Positions 54,478 through 63,707 of a DNA stretch of 64,000 nt are shown piece by piece (position 1 is the first letter of the stretch; each line of letters starts with the position of its first letter). The DNA comes from a beta proteobacterium AAP51 (GTDB taxonomy: Bacteria; Pseudomonadota; Gammaproteobacteria; Burkholderiales; Burkholderiaceae_C). The translations under genes were made by a program, and so were the position numbers. The notes under the pieces are model-generated. The model was not told the origin of the DNA, ran no database searches, and saw nothing but the letters and a program-made list of their open reading frames with translations. The stretch spans positions 1 to 64,000 of the forward strand of contig LJHT01000008.1 in assembly GCA_001295905.1 (NCBI GenBank). Reading direction: 5' to 3'.

Positions 54478-56819
54478 ACGCCCCCAGCAACGCAAGCACC
54501 CCGCTGGCTCCGCGCCTGTTCGAGCGGCTGCCCGAGATCTACCGGCTGCGCGATGCCGAGCAGTCGCCGCCAGGCCAGCTGGAAGCGCTGGTGGATGCGC
54601 TGGACAGCGTGTTCGTCGCGCTGCGCGACCGCGTCGAGCAGCAGTACGACGACCTCTTCATAGAGACCTGCGCGCCCTGGGTCATTCCGTATCTGGCCGA
54701 CCTCATCGGCGTGAGCCATCTGCAAGGCGATGCCCGCACCTTGCGCGCCGACGTGCGCCTGGCCGTGCACCACCTGCGCCGCAAAGGCACGCTGGGGGCC
54801 GTGGAATCGCAGGTGCACGCGCTCTCGGGCTGGGCCGTGCACGCCGTCGAACTGCGCGACCGCCTGGCCTGGAACCAGCACCTCAATCACCTGCGCCCCG
54901 ACAAGGGCGGCGCTTCGCCCTGGCAGAGCGCGCCCGACAACGACCCGCGCCACCCCGTACGCGGCGGTACGGCCTCGCTGCGCGCGCCGGCCTGGCTCAG
55001 CTTCGTCGGCGGCCCTTTCGACCCTTATGCGCGCACCGTCGACCTGAAACCGCCGCTGGCGCGTGAAAGCGAAGGCGGAGGTCAAGGCCCGGCGCGCGCG
55101 GCCGTGAACCTGCCGAACCTGGGTGTCTTCCTCTGGCGCCTGGCCGACTACCAGGTGCCCGCTGCCATGCCCGCGCGGGCCGAGATCGTGGGCCTGGCCG
55201 TGCGTTTCGACGGCCACCCCCAGGGCGACCCGATGGTGCTCTTCAACACCCACCGCTTCCGCGCCGACGACGAACCGCCCAACCTGGCCGATGGCGACGC
55301 CGTGCCCCACCCCATGCCCGCCGCGCGCCTGAGCAGCGGCGCCCCGGCCGGCAACCCGGCGGCCTACGTGCAGGTGCTCAGCTACACGGGCGCTGTGCCG
55401 CCCGAGCCGGCCGACGGCGCGCCCGGCCTGGTGCTGCACGTGCCGGCCGATCCTTTTGCGGGCGTCGTGTGGCGCTTCCGCGGCGCCAACCTCTGCGCCT
55501 GGGAAGCCGGGCTGGCTGCGCCGCTGGCCGTGCACGAGGTGGCCATCGACCCCGCCACCGGCCGCCTCGTCTTCGGCGTGGCCAGCGCGGCCGAAGCCAC
55601 CGCGCTGGCCGCCGGGCTGCGCGTGTCGGCCACGCACGGCTTCAGCGGCCCGGTGGGCGCGCAGCCCGTGCCGCACCCGCGCGAGGCAGGCGAGGCACTG
55701 GCGGTGCAAGTCAGCAGTGCCGGCGGCCCCAACGCGCTGATGGACGCGCTGGCCAACCTGGGCACGCTGGGCCGGCCGCTGGTGCTGGAAATCACCGACA
55801 GCGCCACCTACCGGCTCGACACTGCCAGCATCAGCGGCGCGGGTGTGGACGGCGCGCTGCGCTACCTGGCGCTGAGCGGCGCCCTCACCATCCGTGCGCG
55901 CGACGGCCATGCGCCCACACTGCGCCTGGCGCGCCCGCTGCGCCTGCGCCCGGTGGACGTGACGCAGCCCCTCATCGACGTGCGCCTGCAGGGCCTGTAC
56001 CTCACGCGAGAGGCCGGCTTCCCGGCCGGCGCGGCGCTCGTGGAGCAGGCGGCACTGAACAGCCTGGTCTTCGACGGCTGCACGCTGGACCCCGGCGGCG
56101 CGCGCGTGCTGGACGGCAGCGCCACCGGCGGCCGCGGGCCACTGTGGCCGGCGCTGGCGCTGGCCGACGACTACGGCCTCACCAGCCCTGCCGAGCGCAC
56201 CGCCTTCGCCCAGGTGCCGGCCATCGCGCTGACCCGCTGCATCGCCGGCGCGCTGCTTTTCGGCCCGGGCTACGAGCTCACGCTGGCCGACAGCATCATC
56301 GACGCCGGCAGCGGCACCGACAGCGCAGCCCCGGCGCTGGCCATCGGCCTGAACCCCGGCTGGGGCCCCGACCTGCAGTTCAGCGGCATCACCGTCTTCG
56401 GCCGCACGCGGGTGGAACGCGCCAGCGGCAGCGGCGGCGTCTTCATGCACCGGCTTGAAGTGCACGACAACCAGGACAGCCACGGCGCGCTGGCAGCCCC
56501 CAACGTGCCGGGCAGCTGCATCCGGCTGTCGTGGCTGAGCGGCGATGCCGACCGCCTGCCGCCGCACTTCGGCTGCGTGTTCGGCCGCGGCGCCGCCGAA
56601 CCCGCGCGCCTGCACTTCGTGGCGCAGCGTTTCGGCGAACCCGGCTACGCCCAGCTGGCCTGGACGAGCGACCGCCGCATCCGCGAAGCCGGCCCTGAAG
56701 AAGACGAGATGGGCGCGTTCGGCTTCCTGCTGAACGCGCACAAGTGGAAAAACATCAGCATCCGTTTGCGCGAATACATGCCTGTGGGCACGCGCGCGCT
56801 GCTGGTTCCGGTCACATGA
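54474..56819 (+). CDS. gpI-like baseplate protein with extended C-terminal region
   Basis: 781 residues; ATG 54474 overlaps the previous stop. The first ~150 residues are tail_P2_I-like: LFERLPEIYRLRDAEQSPPG, VDALDSVFVALRDRVEQQYD, WVIPYLADLIGV and AVHHLRRKGTLGAVESQVHA. The remaining 600 residues are beta-rich (LRYLALSGALTIRARDGHAP, LTLADSIIDAGSGTD, FGFLLNAHKWKNISIRLREY) and probably form a surface arm or fibre-attachment domain. It is much longer than phage gpI, as is usual for eCIS relatives. Confidence 0.85.
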   Translation: MNAPSNASTPLAPRLFERLPEIYRLRDAEQSPPGQLEALVDALDSVFVALRDRVEQQYDDLFIETCAPWVIPYLADLIGVSHLQGDARTLRADVRLAVHHLRRKGTLGAVESQVHALSGWAVHAVELRDRLAWNQHLNHLRPDKGGASPWQSAPDNDPRHPVRGGTASLRAPAWLSFVGGPFDPYARTVDLKPPLARESEGGGQGPARAAVNLPNLGVFLWRLADYQVPAAMPARAEIVGLAVRFDGHPQGDPMVLFNTHRFRADDEPPNLADGDAVPHPMPAARLSSGAPAGNPAAYVQVLSYTGAVPPEPADGAPGLVLHVPADPFAGVVWRFRGANLCAWEAGLAAPLAVHEVAIDPATGRLVFGVASAAEATALAAGLRVSATHGFSGPVGAQPVPHPREAGEALAVQVSSAGGPNALMDALANLGTLGRPLVLEITDSATYRLDTASISGAGVDGALRYLALSGALTIRARDGHAPTLRLARPLRLRPVDVTQPLIDVRLQGLYLTREAGFPAGAALVEQAALNSLVFDGCTLDPGGARVLDGSATGGRGPLWPALALADDYGLTSPAERTAFAQVPAIALTRCIAGALLFGPGYELTLADSIIDAGSGTDSAAPALAIGLNPGWGPDLQFSGITVFGRTRVERASGSGGVFMHRLEVHDNQDSHGALAAPNVPGSCIRLSWLSGDADRLPPHFGCVFGRGAAEPARLHFVAQRFGEPGYAQLAWTSDRRIREAGPEEDEMGAFGFLLNAHKWKNISIRLREYMPVGTRALLVPVT

Positions 56820-56835
56820 CACCGAGGGTGCGGCC

Positions 56836-59800
56836 ATGAAGGGCGACTTCTCCTACTTCCCGTTCGATTCGAACGACGACCACACCGGCGTGCTGCACCA
56901 GCAGGGGCGTGTGCTGCTCGACCGCGACTGGAACGCCCAGCGCGAGATCGACGCGCGCTGGCAGCGCAGCGCCGCGGCCGACACCTTCGGCCATGCCGTG
57001 ATGGCCGTGCCCGCCAGCGAAGGCGAAGCCTTCAAGGTGATGGCCGCGCACGTGGACGGTGACGTGGTGCGCGTGCAGCTGGCCCCCGGCCGCGGCTGGG
57101 CCAGCGGCCTGCTCCTGCACCAAGCCGCGCCGCTCACATTGACGGCGCGCTACGTGGGCCCGCCGCTGGCACCGGCCGAAACCACCGCCACCGTGGAGGC
57201 CGGTACGCGCGATGCGGTGCTGCTGGAAGTGTGGGAAGACAGCGTCAGCGGCTTCCAAGACCCGGCCGACCTCATCGAGCCCGCCCTCGGCGGCCCCGAC
57301 ACCACCGCCCGCACCAAGACCTACTTCGCCGCGCGCCTGCTTCGTCTGGGCCCTAACGACGACTGCCGCGCCGTGGCCCGTCTGGTGGACGACCCGTCTG
57401 CCCAGGGCCGGTTGACGGTTTCGCCCTCTCCCGTGCTGGCGGTGGTGGGCGACTGCCCGCTGGAAGCCGGTGGCGGCTACACAGGGCTGGAGCACTACCT
57501 CTACCGCATCGAGGTGGCCGAACCCGCGGGCGGCCAGGCGCGCTTCAAGTGGAGCCAGTTCAACGGCGGCCTGGTGGGCCGCGGCATCTTCACCGCCGGC
57601 GCCCTGCCCGCCACGGGCACGGTCGATGTGCTGGCCAACGTGCAGGCCATCGAGCTCTGCGGCCTGGACAGTTTCTACCTCGAAGCGCTGGTGTTCGAGC
57701 CCGCCGCCGGCGCCTGGCGCGTGGCCTGCACCGCCGACGCCACACGCGCCGCCAACGGCCAGCTGGCCCTGGCCAACGTGCAGGGCGCCTGGCCCACGGT
57801 GACGCCTTCCACCGCCTTCTTCCGCTTGTGGAACGGCATCGCCCGCGTGGCCGACTTTCCCAGCGGCGCGCCCACCGAGCTGAAAGACGGCATCCGCCTC
57901 GAATTCGACGCCGCCACCGCCACCAACTACCGGCCGGGTGATTTCTGGAGCTTCCCCGTGCGCGCCTCCGGCGCCGCCTTTGCCGCGCCGATGTGGCCCA
58001 CCAACGCGCCCCCCGCGGGCGTGGTGGTGCGCCGCGTGGCGCTGGCCGAGATCCACTGGAATGCAGCCCAGCGCGTCAGCTTCGAAGCCGGCCAGATCGA
58101 AGACTGCCGGCGCATCTTCCGCCCGCTGACGAACCAGAAGATCTGCTGCACCTACAACGTGGGCGACGGCCGCACCAGCTTCGGCGATTTCAACCGCATC
58201 GAAGACGCCGTGCGCCACCTGCCGGCCGCCGGCGGCGAGATCTGCCTGCTGCCCGGGCTGCACCACACCCGCACCATCATCCGCAACCGCGTGCACATCA
58301 CCATCCGCGGCTGCGGCGAGCAGACCAAGGTGACGCCGCGCGAACAAGAGCCCGACCGGCCCATCTTCCAGGTGGTGGATGCGTCCGACATCCAGCTGCT
58401 GGACATGGACCTCTTCACGATGGGCGGCACCGCCATCGAGGTGCTGGGCAGCCAGCCCGGGCAGGCCCACGACCTCACCATCGCCGGCAACCGCATGCTG
58501 GCCTGCATGAACGCGGTGCGCGCGCACAACGTGGCGCAGCTGCAGGTGCACCACAACCGCATCCGCATGCTGGACAAGCGCGACAGCGGCGTGGCCATCT
58601 ACCTGGCCGGCGACGACAGCCGCATCGAGCGCAACGACCTGCGCCTGGTGCCCTACACGCAGATGCCGCCGATCGATGTGCCCGATCAGCCCGACCCCAT
58701 CGACCCCACCGACCCCTGTGCCCGCATCGAGCAGGCCTTTGCCAACCCGCGCATCTTCCTGCAGTACGTGAACGTGGTGTGGGCGGTGCTGCTGCCGCGC
58801 TTTCCGCTCTTCACGCTGCAGACGCCGCCCTACCGCGCGCTGGGCGGCATTCAGCTGGCAGGCGGCTGCGAACGCGTGAAGGTGCTGGACAACACCATCG
58901 TCGGCGGCGCCGGCAACGGCATCACGCTGGGGGCCGTGGCCCCGCTGCCGCCGCCCGGCCCGACCTTCAGTTTCGAGGTGACCGACGGCGATGCCCGCAC
59001 CGTCGCCACCGTGTTCGGCCCGGAAGGCCGGCCGCTGGCGGGCGTGCAGATCACGCTCACGCCGCAGGGCAGCGGCAACAACCCGCCGCCGCAGCTGTCC
59101 AACGCTGATGGCCGCGTCTTCTTCAGCGTGGCACGCGGCACCTATGCAGTGACCGAGGGCGCGGTGGGGCTGGAGATCGGCCGGCTGGACGTGGTGCAGC
59201 GTGGCAACGGCCTTGTCGTGCTCGAGATACGCCTGCAGCGTGAACCCGACGCGCCCCCCGCCGACAACGGCTTCCTGTACGACATCACCCTCGAGCGCAA
59301 CACCGTCAGTGCAATGGGGCTGTCGGGCATCGGCGTGCCCAGCCGGGCGGCGGCCACGGGCGCCGGCCCGCAGACCAACCCCGACCCGCGCCTGAACACG
59401 AACACCCGCGCGCTGGCCACGGCGCAAGCGCTGCTGGGCAGCCCGGTGGTGGGCCTGGTCATCCGCGGCAACACGCTGTCTTCGAACCTGCGCAACCCCT
59501 TCGACAACGCCTTGCGGCAAGAGGTGCTGCTGCGCGGGGTGGGGGGTATCTCGCTCGGGCTGGTGGACGACGCGCTCATCACCGACAACCGCATCGAGAA
59601 CAACGCCAGCGCTGCCGTCAACCCGCACTGCGGCATCTTCGTGCAGTACGGCGAAGACGTGGACATCCAGCGCAACCAGGTGCTGGACAACGGCCGCGTG
59701 CCCAGCGCCACCACCGGCGCCATCACCAACAACGCCAACGTGGCCCTCGTGCCCGGGCAGCGCGGTGGCATCGTGCTTTCGCTGGTTTCCAGCTTCAGCC

Positions 59801-60618
59801 TGCTGGCGCAACTGCGCGGCGGCACCGGCACCACGGGGGCGCGGCCCGCGGCCCGCGTGCACGACAACACCGTCGTGCAGCCCGTGGGCTGCGCGCTGGT
59901 GGCGCGCGCCATGGGCTCGCTGTCCATCAACGACAACAGCTTTGCCAGCGAGTTCGCCGGGCCCACCGCGTTCGAGCAGATCGCCGGCACGGTGCTGGTG
60001 CTGAACCTGGGCGGCGTGCAGGCCGCCGGCGCCGGCCAGGACATGCGCCGCCCCGGCAGCCTGGCCGGGGCCGACGACCCCGATGCCGCCCCGCCACCAC
60101 CGCCCCCACCCGCAGCGGCGGCCGGCGGCAACCTGGGCATGAATTCGCGCGCCCGTGCCCAGCCGGTGTCCGTGGCGGTGGCGCGCCCGGCGGCGACGGC
60201 GCGGCTGCTGCCCGACGGCTGCACGCTCTTCAACGACAACCAGTCGCGCACCGGCCCTGCCAACCGCGCGACGGGCTGCCAGCTGCTGCTGAGCTTCGAC
60301 GACGTGGGCTACGCCGGCAACCAATCCCTCAGCGCGCAGGCGACGCCGGTGTTTGCCAACGCCATCATCTTCGCCGCCACCGTGCGCGCCACCGGCAACC
60401 GCTGGAAGGAGCAGAACCGCCAGTCCACCATGTCGGCCTTCACGGTGGCCACGCGGGCCAACAACACCTCGTTCAACCAGGGCGACCACTGCATCATCGT
60501 GCTGGACACCAACCCCGGCATGCCCGAGATACAAACCGGCAACCAGGTGCTCTTCCCCAGCGCGCTGTGCCGCCGCGTGAACATGACCACCACCCTGCTC
60601 TTCAAGCCCCTGGGCTGA
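56836..60618 (+). CDS. DUF6519 / right-handed beta-helix particle protein
   Basis: 1260 residues, the largest gene in the window. The start MKGDFSYFPFDSNDDHTGVL HQQGRVLLDRDWNAQREID region is DUF6519-type. From about residue 440 follow parallel beta-helix repeats (LLPGLHHTRTIIRNRVHITI, DLTIAGNRMLACMNAVRAHN, LQVHHNRIRMLDKRDSG, GISLGLVDDALITDNRIENN). A carboxypeptidase-regulatory/Ig-like insert near residues 715-805 (VFGPEGRPLAGVQITLTPQG) interrupts the helix. Beta-helices are common in phage tailspikes, so this is the best candidate for receptor or surface-polysaccharide contact; that role is inferred. Confidence 0.8.
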   Translation: MKGDFSYFPFDSNDDHTGVLHQQGRVLLDRDWNAQREIDARWQRSAAADTFGHAVMAVPASEGEAFKVMAAHVDGDVVRVQLAPGRGWASGLLLHQAAPLTLTARYVGPPLAPAETTATVEAGTRDAVLLEVWEDSVSGFQDPADLIEPALGGPDTTARTKTYFAARLLRLGPNDDCRAVARLVDDPSAQGRLTVSPSPVLAVVGDCPLEAGGGYTGLEHYLYRIEVAEPAGGQARFKWSQFNGGLVGRGIFTAGALPATGTVDVLANVQAIELCGLDSFYLEALVFEPAAGAWRVACTADATRAANGQLALANVQGAWPTVTPSTAFFRLWNGIARVADFPSGAPTELKDGIRLEFDAATATNYRPGDFWSFPVRASGAAFAAPMWPTNAPPAGVVVRRVALAEIHWNAAQRVSFEAGQIEDCRRIFRPLTNQKICCTYNVGDGRTSFGDFNRIEDAVRHLPAAGGEICLLPGLHHTRTIIRNRVHITIRGCGEQTKVTPREQEPDRPIFQVVDASDIQLLDMDLFTMGGTAIEVLGSQPGQAHDLTIAGNRMLACMNAVRAHNVAQLQVHHNRIRMLDKRDSGVAIYLAGDDSRIERNDLRLVPYTQMPPIDVPDQPDPIDPTDPCARIEQAFANPRIFLQYVNVVWAVLLPRFPLFTLQTPPYRALGGIQLAGGCERVKVLDNTIVGGAGNGITLGAVAPLPPPGPTFSFEVTDGDARTVATVFGPEGRPLAGVQITLTPQGSGNNPPPQLSNADGRVFFSVARGTYAVTEGAVGLEIGRLDVVQRGNGLVVLEIRLQREPDAPPADNGFLYDITLERNTVSAMGLSGIGVPSRAAATGAGPQTNPDPRLNTNTRALATAQALLGSPVVGLVIRGNTLSSNLRNPFDNALRQEVLLRGVGGISLGLVDDALITDNRIENNASAAVNPHCGIFVQYGEDVDIQRNQVLDNGRVPSATTGAITNNANVALVPGQRGGIVLSLVSSFSLLAQLRGGTGTTGARPAARVHDNTVVQPVGCALVARAMGSLSINDNSFASEFAGPTAFEQIAGTVLVLNLGGVQAAGAGQDMRRPGSLAGADDPDAAPPPPPPPAAAAGGNLGMNSRARAQPVSVAVARPAATARLLPDGCTLFNDNQSRTGPANRATGCQLLLSFDDVGYAGNQSLSAQATPVFANAIIFAATVRATGNRWKEQNRQSTMSAFTVATRANNTSFNQGDHCIIVLDTNPGMPEIQTGNQVLFPSALCRRVNMTTTLLFKPLG

Positions 60619-60631
60619 AAGGCGACACCCC

Positions 60632-61312
60632 ATGAAGATCATCAACCGCGGCGCCGAGTCGGCCAAGAACGATACGCAGGAGCTGCACGAGGCCCTGCAG
60701 GACGAACGCAGCAGCATGCTCGCGCAAGTGCGCACCCTGCAACTGGCCACGCGCCTGCTGCTGCAGGCCGAGGCGCAGCGGCTGGCGCAGAAGAACAGCG
60801 CCGACCCGCGCGTGGCCACCCTGGCCCTGCAGCAGCACACGCTGGGCGAACGCGTGGCCGTGCTCGACACGGAGCTCGAGGTGGCCGCCATCCGCACACC
60901 CACCGTCACCAAGACCGACACCCTCATCCACGGCCGCGTGGCCGACGACGCCAACCGCGCCGCCGGCCCGCTGACCGTGATGCTGGTGAACGCCAACGGC
61001 CGCCCCGTGGAAGCGCTGAGGCCGGTGCAGGCCGATGCCTCGGGCTACTACGCCTTCGTCATCGAACCCGAGGTCGCGGCCAAGCTGCAGGCGGGCGAAC
61101 GTTTCGGCATTGCGGTGCGCAATGGCGACACCACGCTGGTGCCCGCCGGCACCGAGCCCTTCGCCTTCGCCAGTGGCACCGTGGCCGTGAAGGACGTGGC
61201 GCTGACCGATGCCGAGCTCAGGCGCCTGCAGCTGCGGGTGGACTTCACCTCTGCCGCGGCGGGCCCCAAGCCCCGGGCAGCAGCCGCGCCCCGGGGCAAG
61301 AAGAAGACCTGA
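60632..61312 (+). CDS. Coiled-coil plus Ig-like eCIS accessory protein
   Basis: 226 residues from ATG 60632. Residues 1-90 are helical and likely coiled coil (ELHEALQDERSSMLAQVRTL, LQLATRLLLQAEAQRLAQKN). Residues ~95-195 are a carboxypeptidase-regulatory-like beta sandwich (IHGRVADDANRAAGPLTVML, GRPVEALRPVQADASGYYAF). The C-terminus is a basic tail (APRGKKKT). It follows the beta-helix protein whose insert has the same kind of sandwich, so the two may interact. Unknown function. Confidence 0.65.
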   Translation: MKIINRGAESAKNDTQELHEALQDERSSMLAQVRTLQLATRLLLQAEAQRLAQKNSADPRVATLALQQHTLGERVAVLDTELEVAAIRTPTVTKTDTLIHGRVADDANRAAGPLTVMLVNANGRPVEALRPVQADASGYYAFVIEPEVAAKLQAGERFGIAVRNGDTTLVPAGTEPFAFASGTVAVKDVALTDAELRRLQLRVDFTSAAAGPKPRAAAAPRGKKKT

Positions 61313-61315
61313 GCC

Positions 61316-62623
61316 GTGGCCCGCCAACGCACGCCCGGGCCTGCCTCCAGCCCTGCGGTTGCGGTTCGCCGCGCACCCCAGAAGATCGCCGTGCCAGCTG
61401 AACCCTCGCTGCGCCGTCGCGAGGGCTGCGCCTGCGGCGGCGGCTGTCCGCGCTGTGTGCCACGCGGCCCCGGCCAAACGCTGCCAGCCGCGCTGCGCGA
61501 ACGTTTTGAACGGCCCTTGGGTGCGACGCTCGGCCACGTACGCCTGCACACGGACGCGCCTGCCGCCGCAAGTGCGCAGACCTTGGGCGCCGAGGCTTAC
61601 ACAGTGGGCTCGCACATCGCCTTCGGCCCGGGCCGCTACCAGCCGGGCACCGAATCCGGCAAGGCACTGCTCGCGCATGAACTGGCCCATGCGGTGCAGC
61701 AAACCGCACCAGCGCCTGGCCCGCGCGCAACCGCCAGTGAAAGACACGAAACCCAGGCTGACGGCGCCGCGGCCGCCGCCCTGCGGGGTGCGACGGCACC
61801 TCGCCTGCAGGCCGTGGCCCCTGGGGTGCAGATGCGCGTGGAGATGCGGGACGTGGGCCGCGGCATGGCGCGCGGCCTGCCGCGCCTGCCCGAGCTGATC
61901 GACCGCCTCAACAACCTCTCGCCAGGTTTGCTGTTCTCGCTGGGTGCCGACAACGCGCTGCTGGCCGAACCCGTGGCCGGCACCACCATGTCGGTTTTCG
62001 ACGAACAGATGCTGGCCTTCATCGAAAGCGAGAACGTGATTCCGCTGCGGCTCACGAACCGCTCAGGCCTGCTGGGCAGCCGGGCCACCGGTTTCAGCGA
62101 AGGTGTGTTGGCCGATGCCTTCGCCAGCGGCCTGGTGGACATCGACGACCTGCTGGCCAGCGACGATGCCGGGCTGCAACTGGTGCTGGTGCACTTCCTC
62201 ACCGAACGCGCGGTCACACGCGACTACGCGCGTCGCCTGGGCTCAGCCTCGCTCTCGCTGAGAGACCGCCGCAGCCGGCGAGAGTTCGAACGCTCGCACG
62301 ACGCCGGCATCGATGCCGAGGCGGCTTTCCTGCGCGGCTTCTTCGGCGACGACAGCATCCGTTTTGTTTCCGAGCCCGCCTCGGGCCAGGTGTTCCGCGT
62401 CTACCGCAATGACCGCGGCGACCGGATCCGCGCGCGCCTGACTTCACGCCGCCGCGTCGACGCCGTGACGGTGGAGGTGAGGTTGAGAGATGGCAGGATC
62501 ATCAGCGCCCAGGCTTACCGCGATCTGCTGGCTGCAGAGCGCACCCGCGCGCAGGTCGACGAGGAAGGCCTGAACGGCGCCACCGAACACCGAGCCGGTG
62601 GACGCAGCGTGCCTGCCCCATGA
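61316..62623 (+). CDS. DUF4157 (eCIS-core) protein 1, probable cargo
   Basis: 435 residues from GTG 61316, four bases after the preceding stop. The N-terminus has the cysteine motif CACGGGCPRC (Cys38, 40, 44, 47). Then comes the DUF4157 domain (ALRERFERPLGATLGHVRLH, AEAYTVGSHIAFGPGRYQPG) with HELAH at 121-125, a zincin-like metal site. DUF4157 is the domain most closely linked with eCIS loci and is commonly fused to toxins. The C-terminal ~250 residues (SPGLLFSLGADNALL ... FRVYRNDRGDRIRARLTSRR) match no toxin I recognise. No signal peptide. Its stop overlaps the second DUF4157 gene. Confidence 0.88.
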   Translation: MARQRTPGPASSPAVAVRRAPQKIAVPAEPSLRRREGCACGGGCPRCVPRGPGQTLPAALRERFERPLGATLGHVRLHTDAPAAASAQTLGAEAYTVGSHIAFGPGRYQPGTESGKALLAHELAHAVQQTAPAPGPRATASERHETQADGAAAAALRGATAPRLQAVAPGVQMRVEMRDVGRGMARGLPRLPELIDRLNNLSPGLLFSLGADNALLAEPVAGTTMSVFDEQMLAFIESENVIPLRLTNRSGLLGSRATGFSEGVLADAFASGLVDIDDLLASDDAGLQLVLVHFLTERAVTRDYARRLGSASLSLRDRRSRREFERSHDAGIDAEAAFLRGFFGDDSIRFVSEPASGQVFRVYRNDRGDRIRARLTSRRRVDAVTVEVRLRDGRIISAQAYRDLLAAERTRAQVDEEGLNGATEHRAGGRSVPAP

Positions 62624-63669
62624 AGGCCGTGGTCCCACGCTCGCCGGCGCGAATGCCCAAGTTGCCGCCGGGCCCGCAGCACAAGGAAAGCGCCTGGCGC
62701 GGCGCGGGCGCGCTGCGCTGCGCCTGCGGCGGCACCTGCCCAGGCTGCACGCTGCCCACGCCCGGGATCGGCGCCCCCGGCGACGCCTGGGAAAAAGCGG
62801 CCGACCGCATGGCCGACAGGCTGATGGCCGACCGTACGGACCACCCCTTCCCGCGCGTGCACACGCCTGCGGCCAACGCTGCCACTGGAACCCCCGGAAA
62901 CACCGGTCAGCCGCTGCCCGAGCCCCTGGCGGCCACCTTCAGCCAGCGCCTGGGCGCCGACCTCGCGTCGGTGCGCGTGCATGCCGGCAGCCGCGCAGCG
63001 GCACTGTGCGACGGCATCCATGCGCGCGCCTTCACGCGGGGCACCGATGTCTATTTCAACCGCGGCGAATACCGCCCGGCCGAAGCTGCCGGCCAGCGTG
63101 TGCTGGCCCACGAACTCGCACACGTGGTGCAGCAGCGCGACAGCGCCGCCCCAAGTCTGCAAAGGCTGCCGGCCTTGAATGAAAGCTCTGAGGCCAACGT
63201 CATCGCCACCCAGGTGCACCCCTGGCCCGGGCAGGCCCCTGTGGGCAACGACTACCGGCTTGCCACCGACGCCGGCAGTTCGCTCAGTGCATGGGTGGCC
63301 TACAGCGGCCAGCCTGAGGCCGACCGCTACTGGTGCCACGGTCACTCGCTGGGCACGTTTTCCGACTGGGGCTACTCGGTCTACTCTGGCGGGCCGATGG
63401 GCCGTGTGATCCAGGATGAGTTCCAGAGCGTGGCCGCCCCAGAGGTGCGCGCCGGCGACCTGGCCGTGTGGCTGCTGACCGACAGCGGTGCGCCGTATGG
63501 CCACTCTGCGCGCATCACCCAGCCGGTGCTGACAGGTGCTGCGCTCGACCCTGTCCAGACCCAGCTCAGCAGCAAGAACGGCCGCCAGCCGCTGGGCACC
63601 TTCACGCTGGCACAACTGACGGCAATTCCCGAATACGGCGCCAACGTGGGCCTGTTCCGCCGCCGCTGA
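62620..63669 (+). CDS. DUF4157 (eCIS-core) protein 2 with cysteine-peptidase-like C-terminus, probable cargo
   Basis: 349 residues; ATG 62620 overlaps the previous stop. It repeats the layout of its neighbour: cysteine motif CACGGTCPGC (Cys34, 36, 40, 43), then DUF4157 (LAATFSQRLGADLASVRVHA, VYFNRGEYRPAEAAG) with HELAH at 164-168. The C-terminal 130 residues are different. Cys239 in RYWCHGHSLGTF, then VRAGDLAVWLLTDSGAPYGH with His295 followed by SARI, and later SSKNGR, give the Cys...GDL.VW...H order of NlpC/P60-CHAP-like peptidases or amidases. Target (peptidoglycan or protein) is unknown. Confidence 0.85.
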   Translation: MKAVVPRSPARMPKLPPGPQHKESAWRGAGALRCACGGTCPGCTLPTPGIGAPGDAWEKAADRMADRLMADRTDHPFPRVHTPAANAATGTPGNTGQPLPEPLAATFSQRLGADLASVRVHAGSRAAALCDGIHARAFTRGTDVYFNRGEYRPAEAAGQRVLAHELAHVVQQRDSAAPSLQRLPALNESSEANVIATQVHPWPGQAPVGNDYRLATDAGSSLSAWVAYSGQPEADRYWCHGHSLGTFSDWGYSVYSGGPMGRVIQDEFQSVAAPEVRAGDLAVWLLTDSGAPYGHSARITQPVLTGAALDPVQTQLSSKNGRQPLGTFTLAQLTAIPEYGANVGLFRRR

Positions 63670-63707
63670 AAGCGGCAGGCGCCAAGCCCTGGGCAACTTC
63701 GACTGCG

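Noticed and set aside
56812..60996. A 1394-codon open frame antisense to the DUF6519 gene, and similar long antisense frames at 33074-36310 and 37648-40137
   Set aside because: They mirror genes with clear protein families. In very GC-rich DNA the antisense frames lack stops, and their products are Arg/Ala/His/Gly-rich without any domain.
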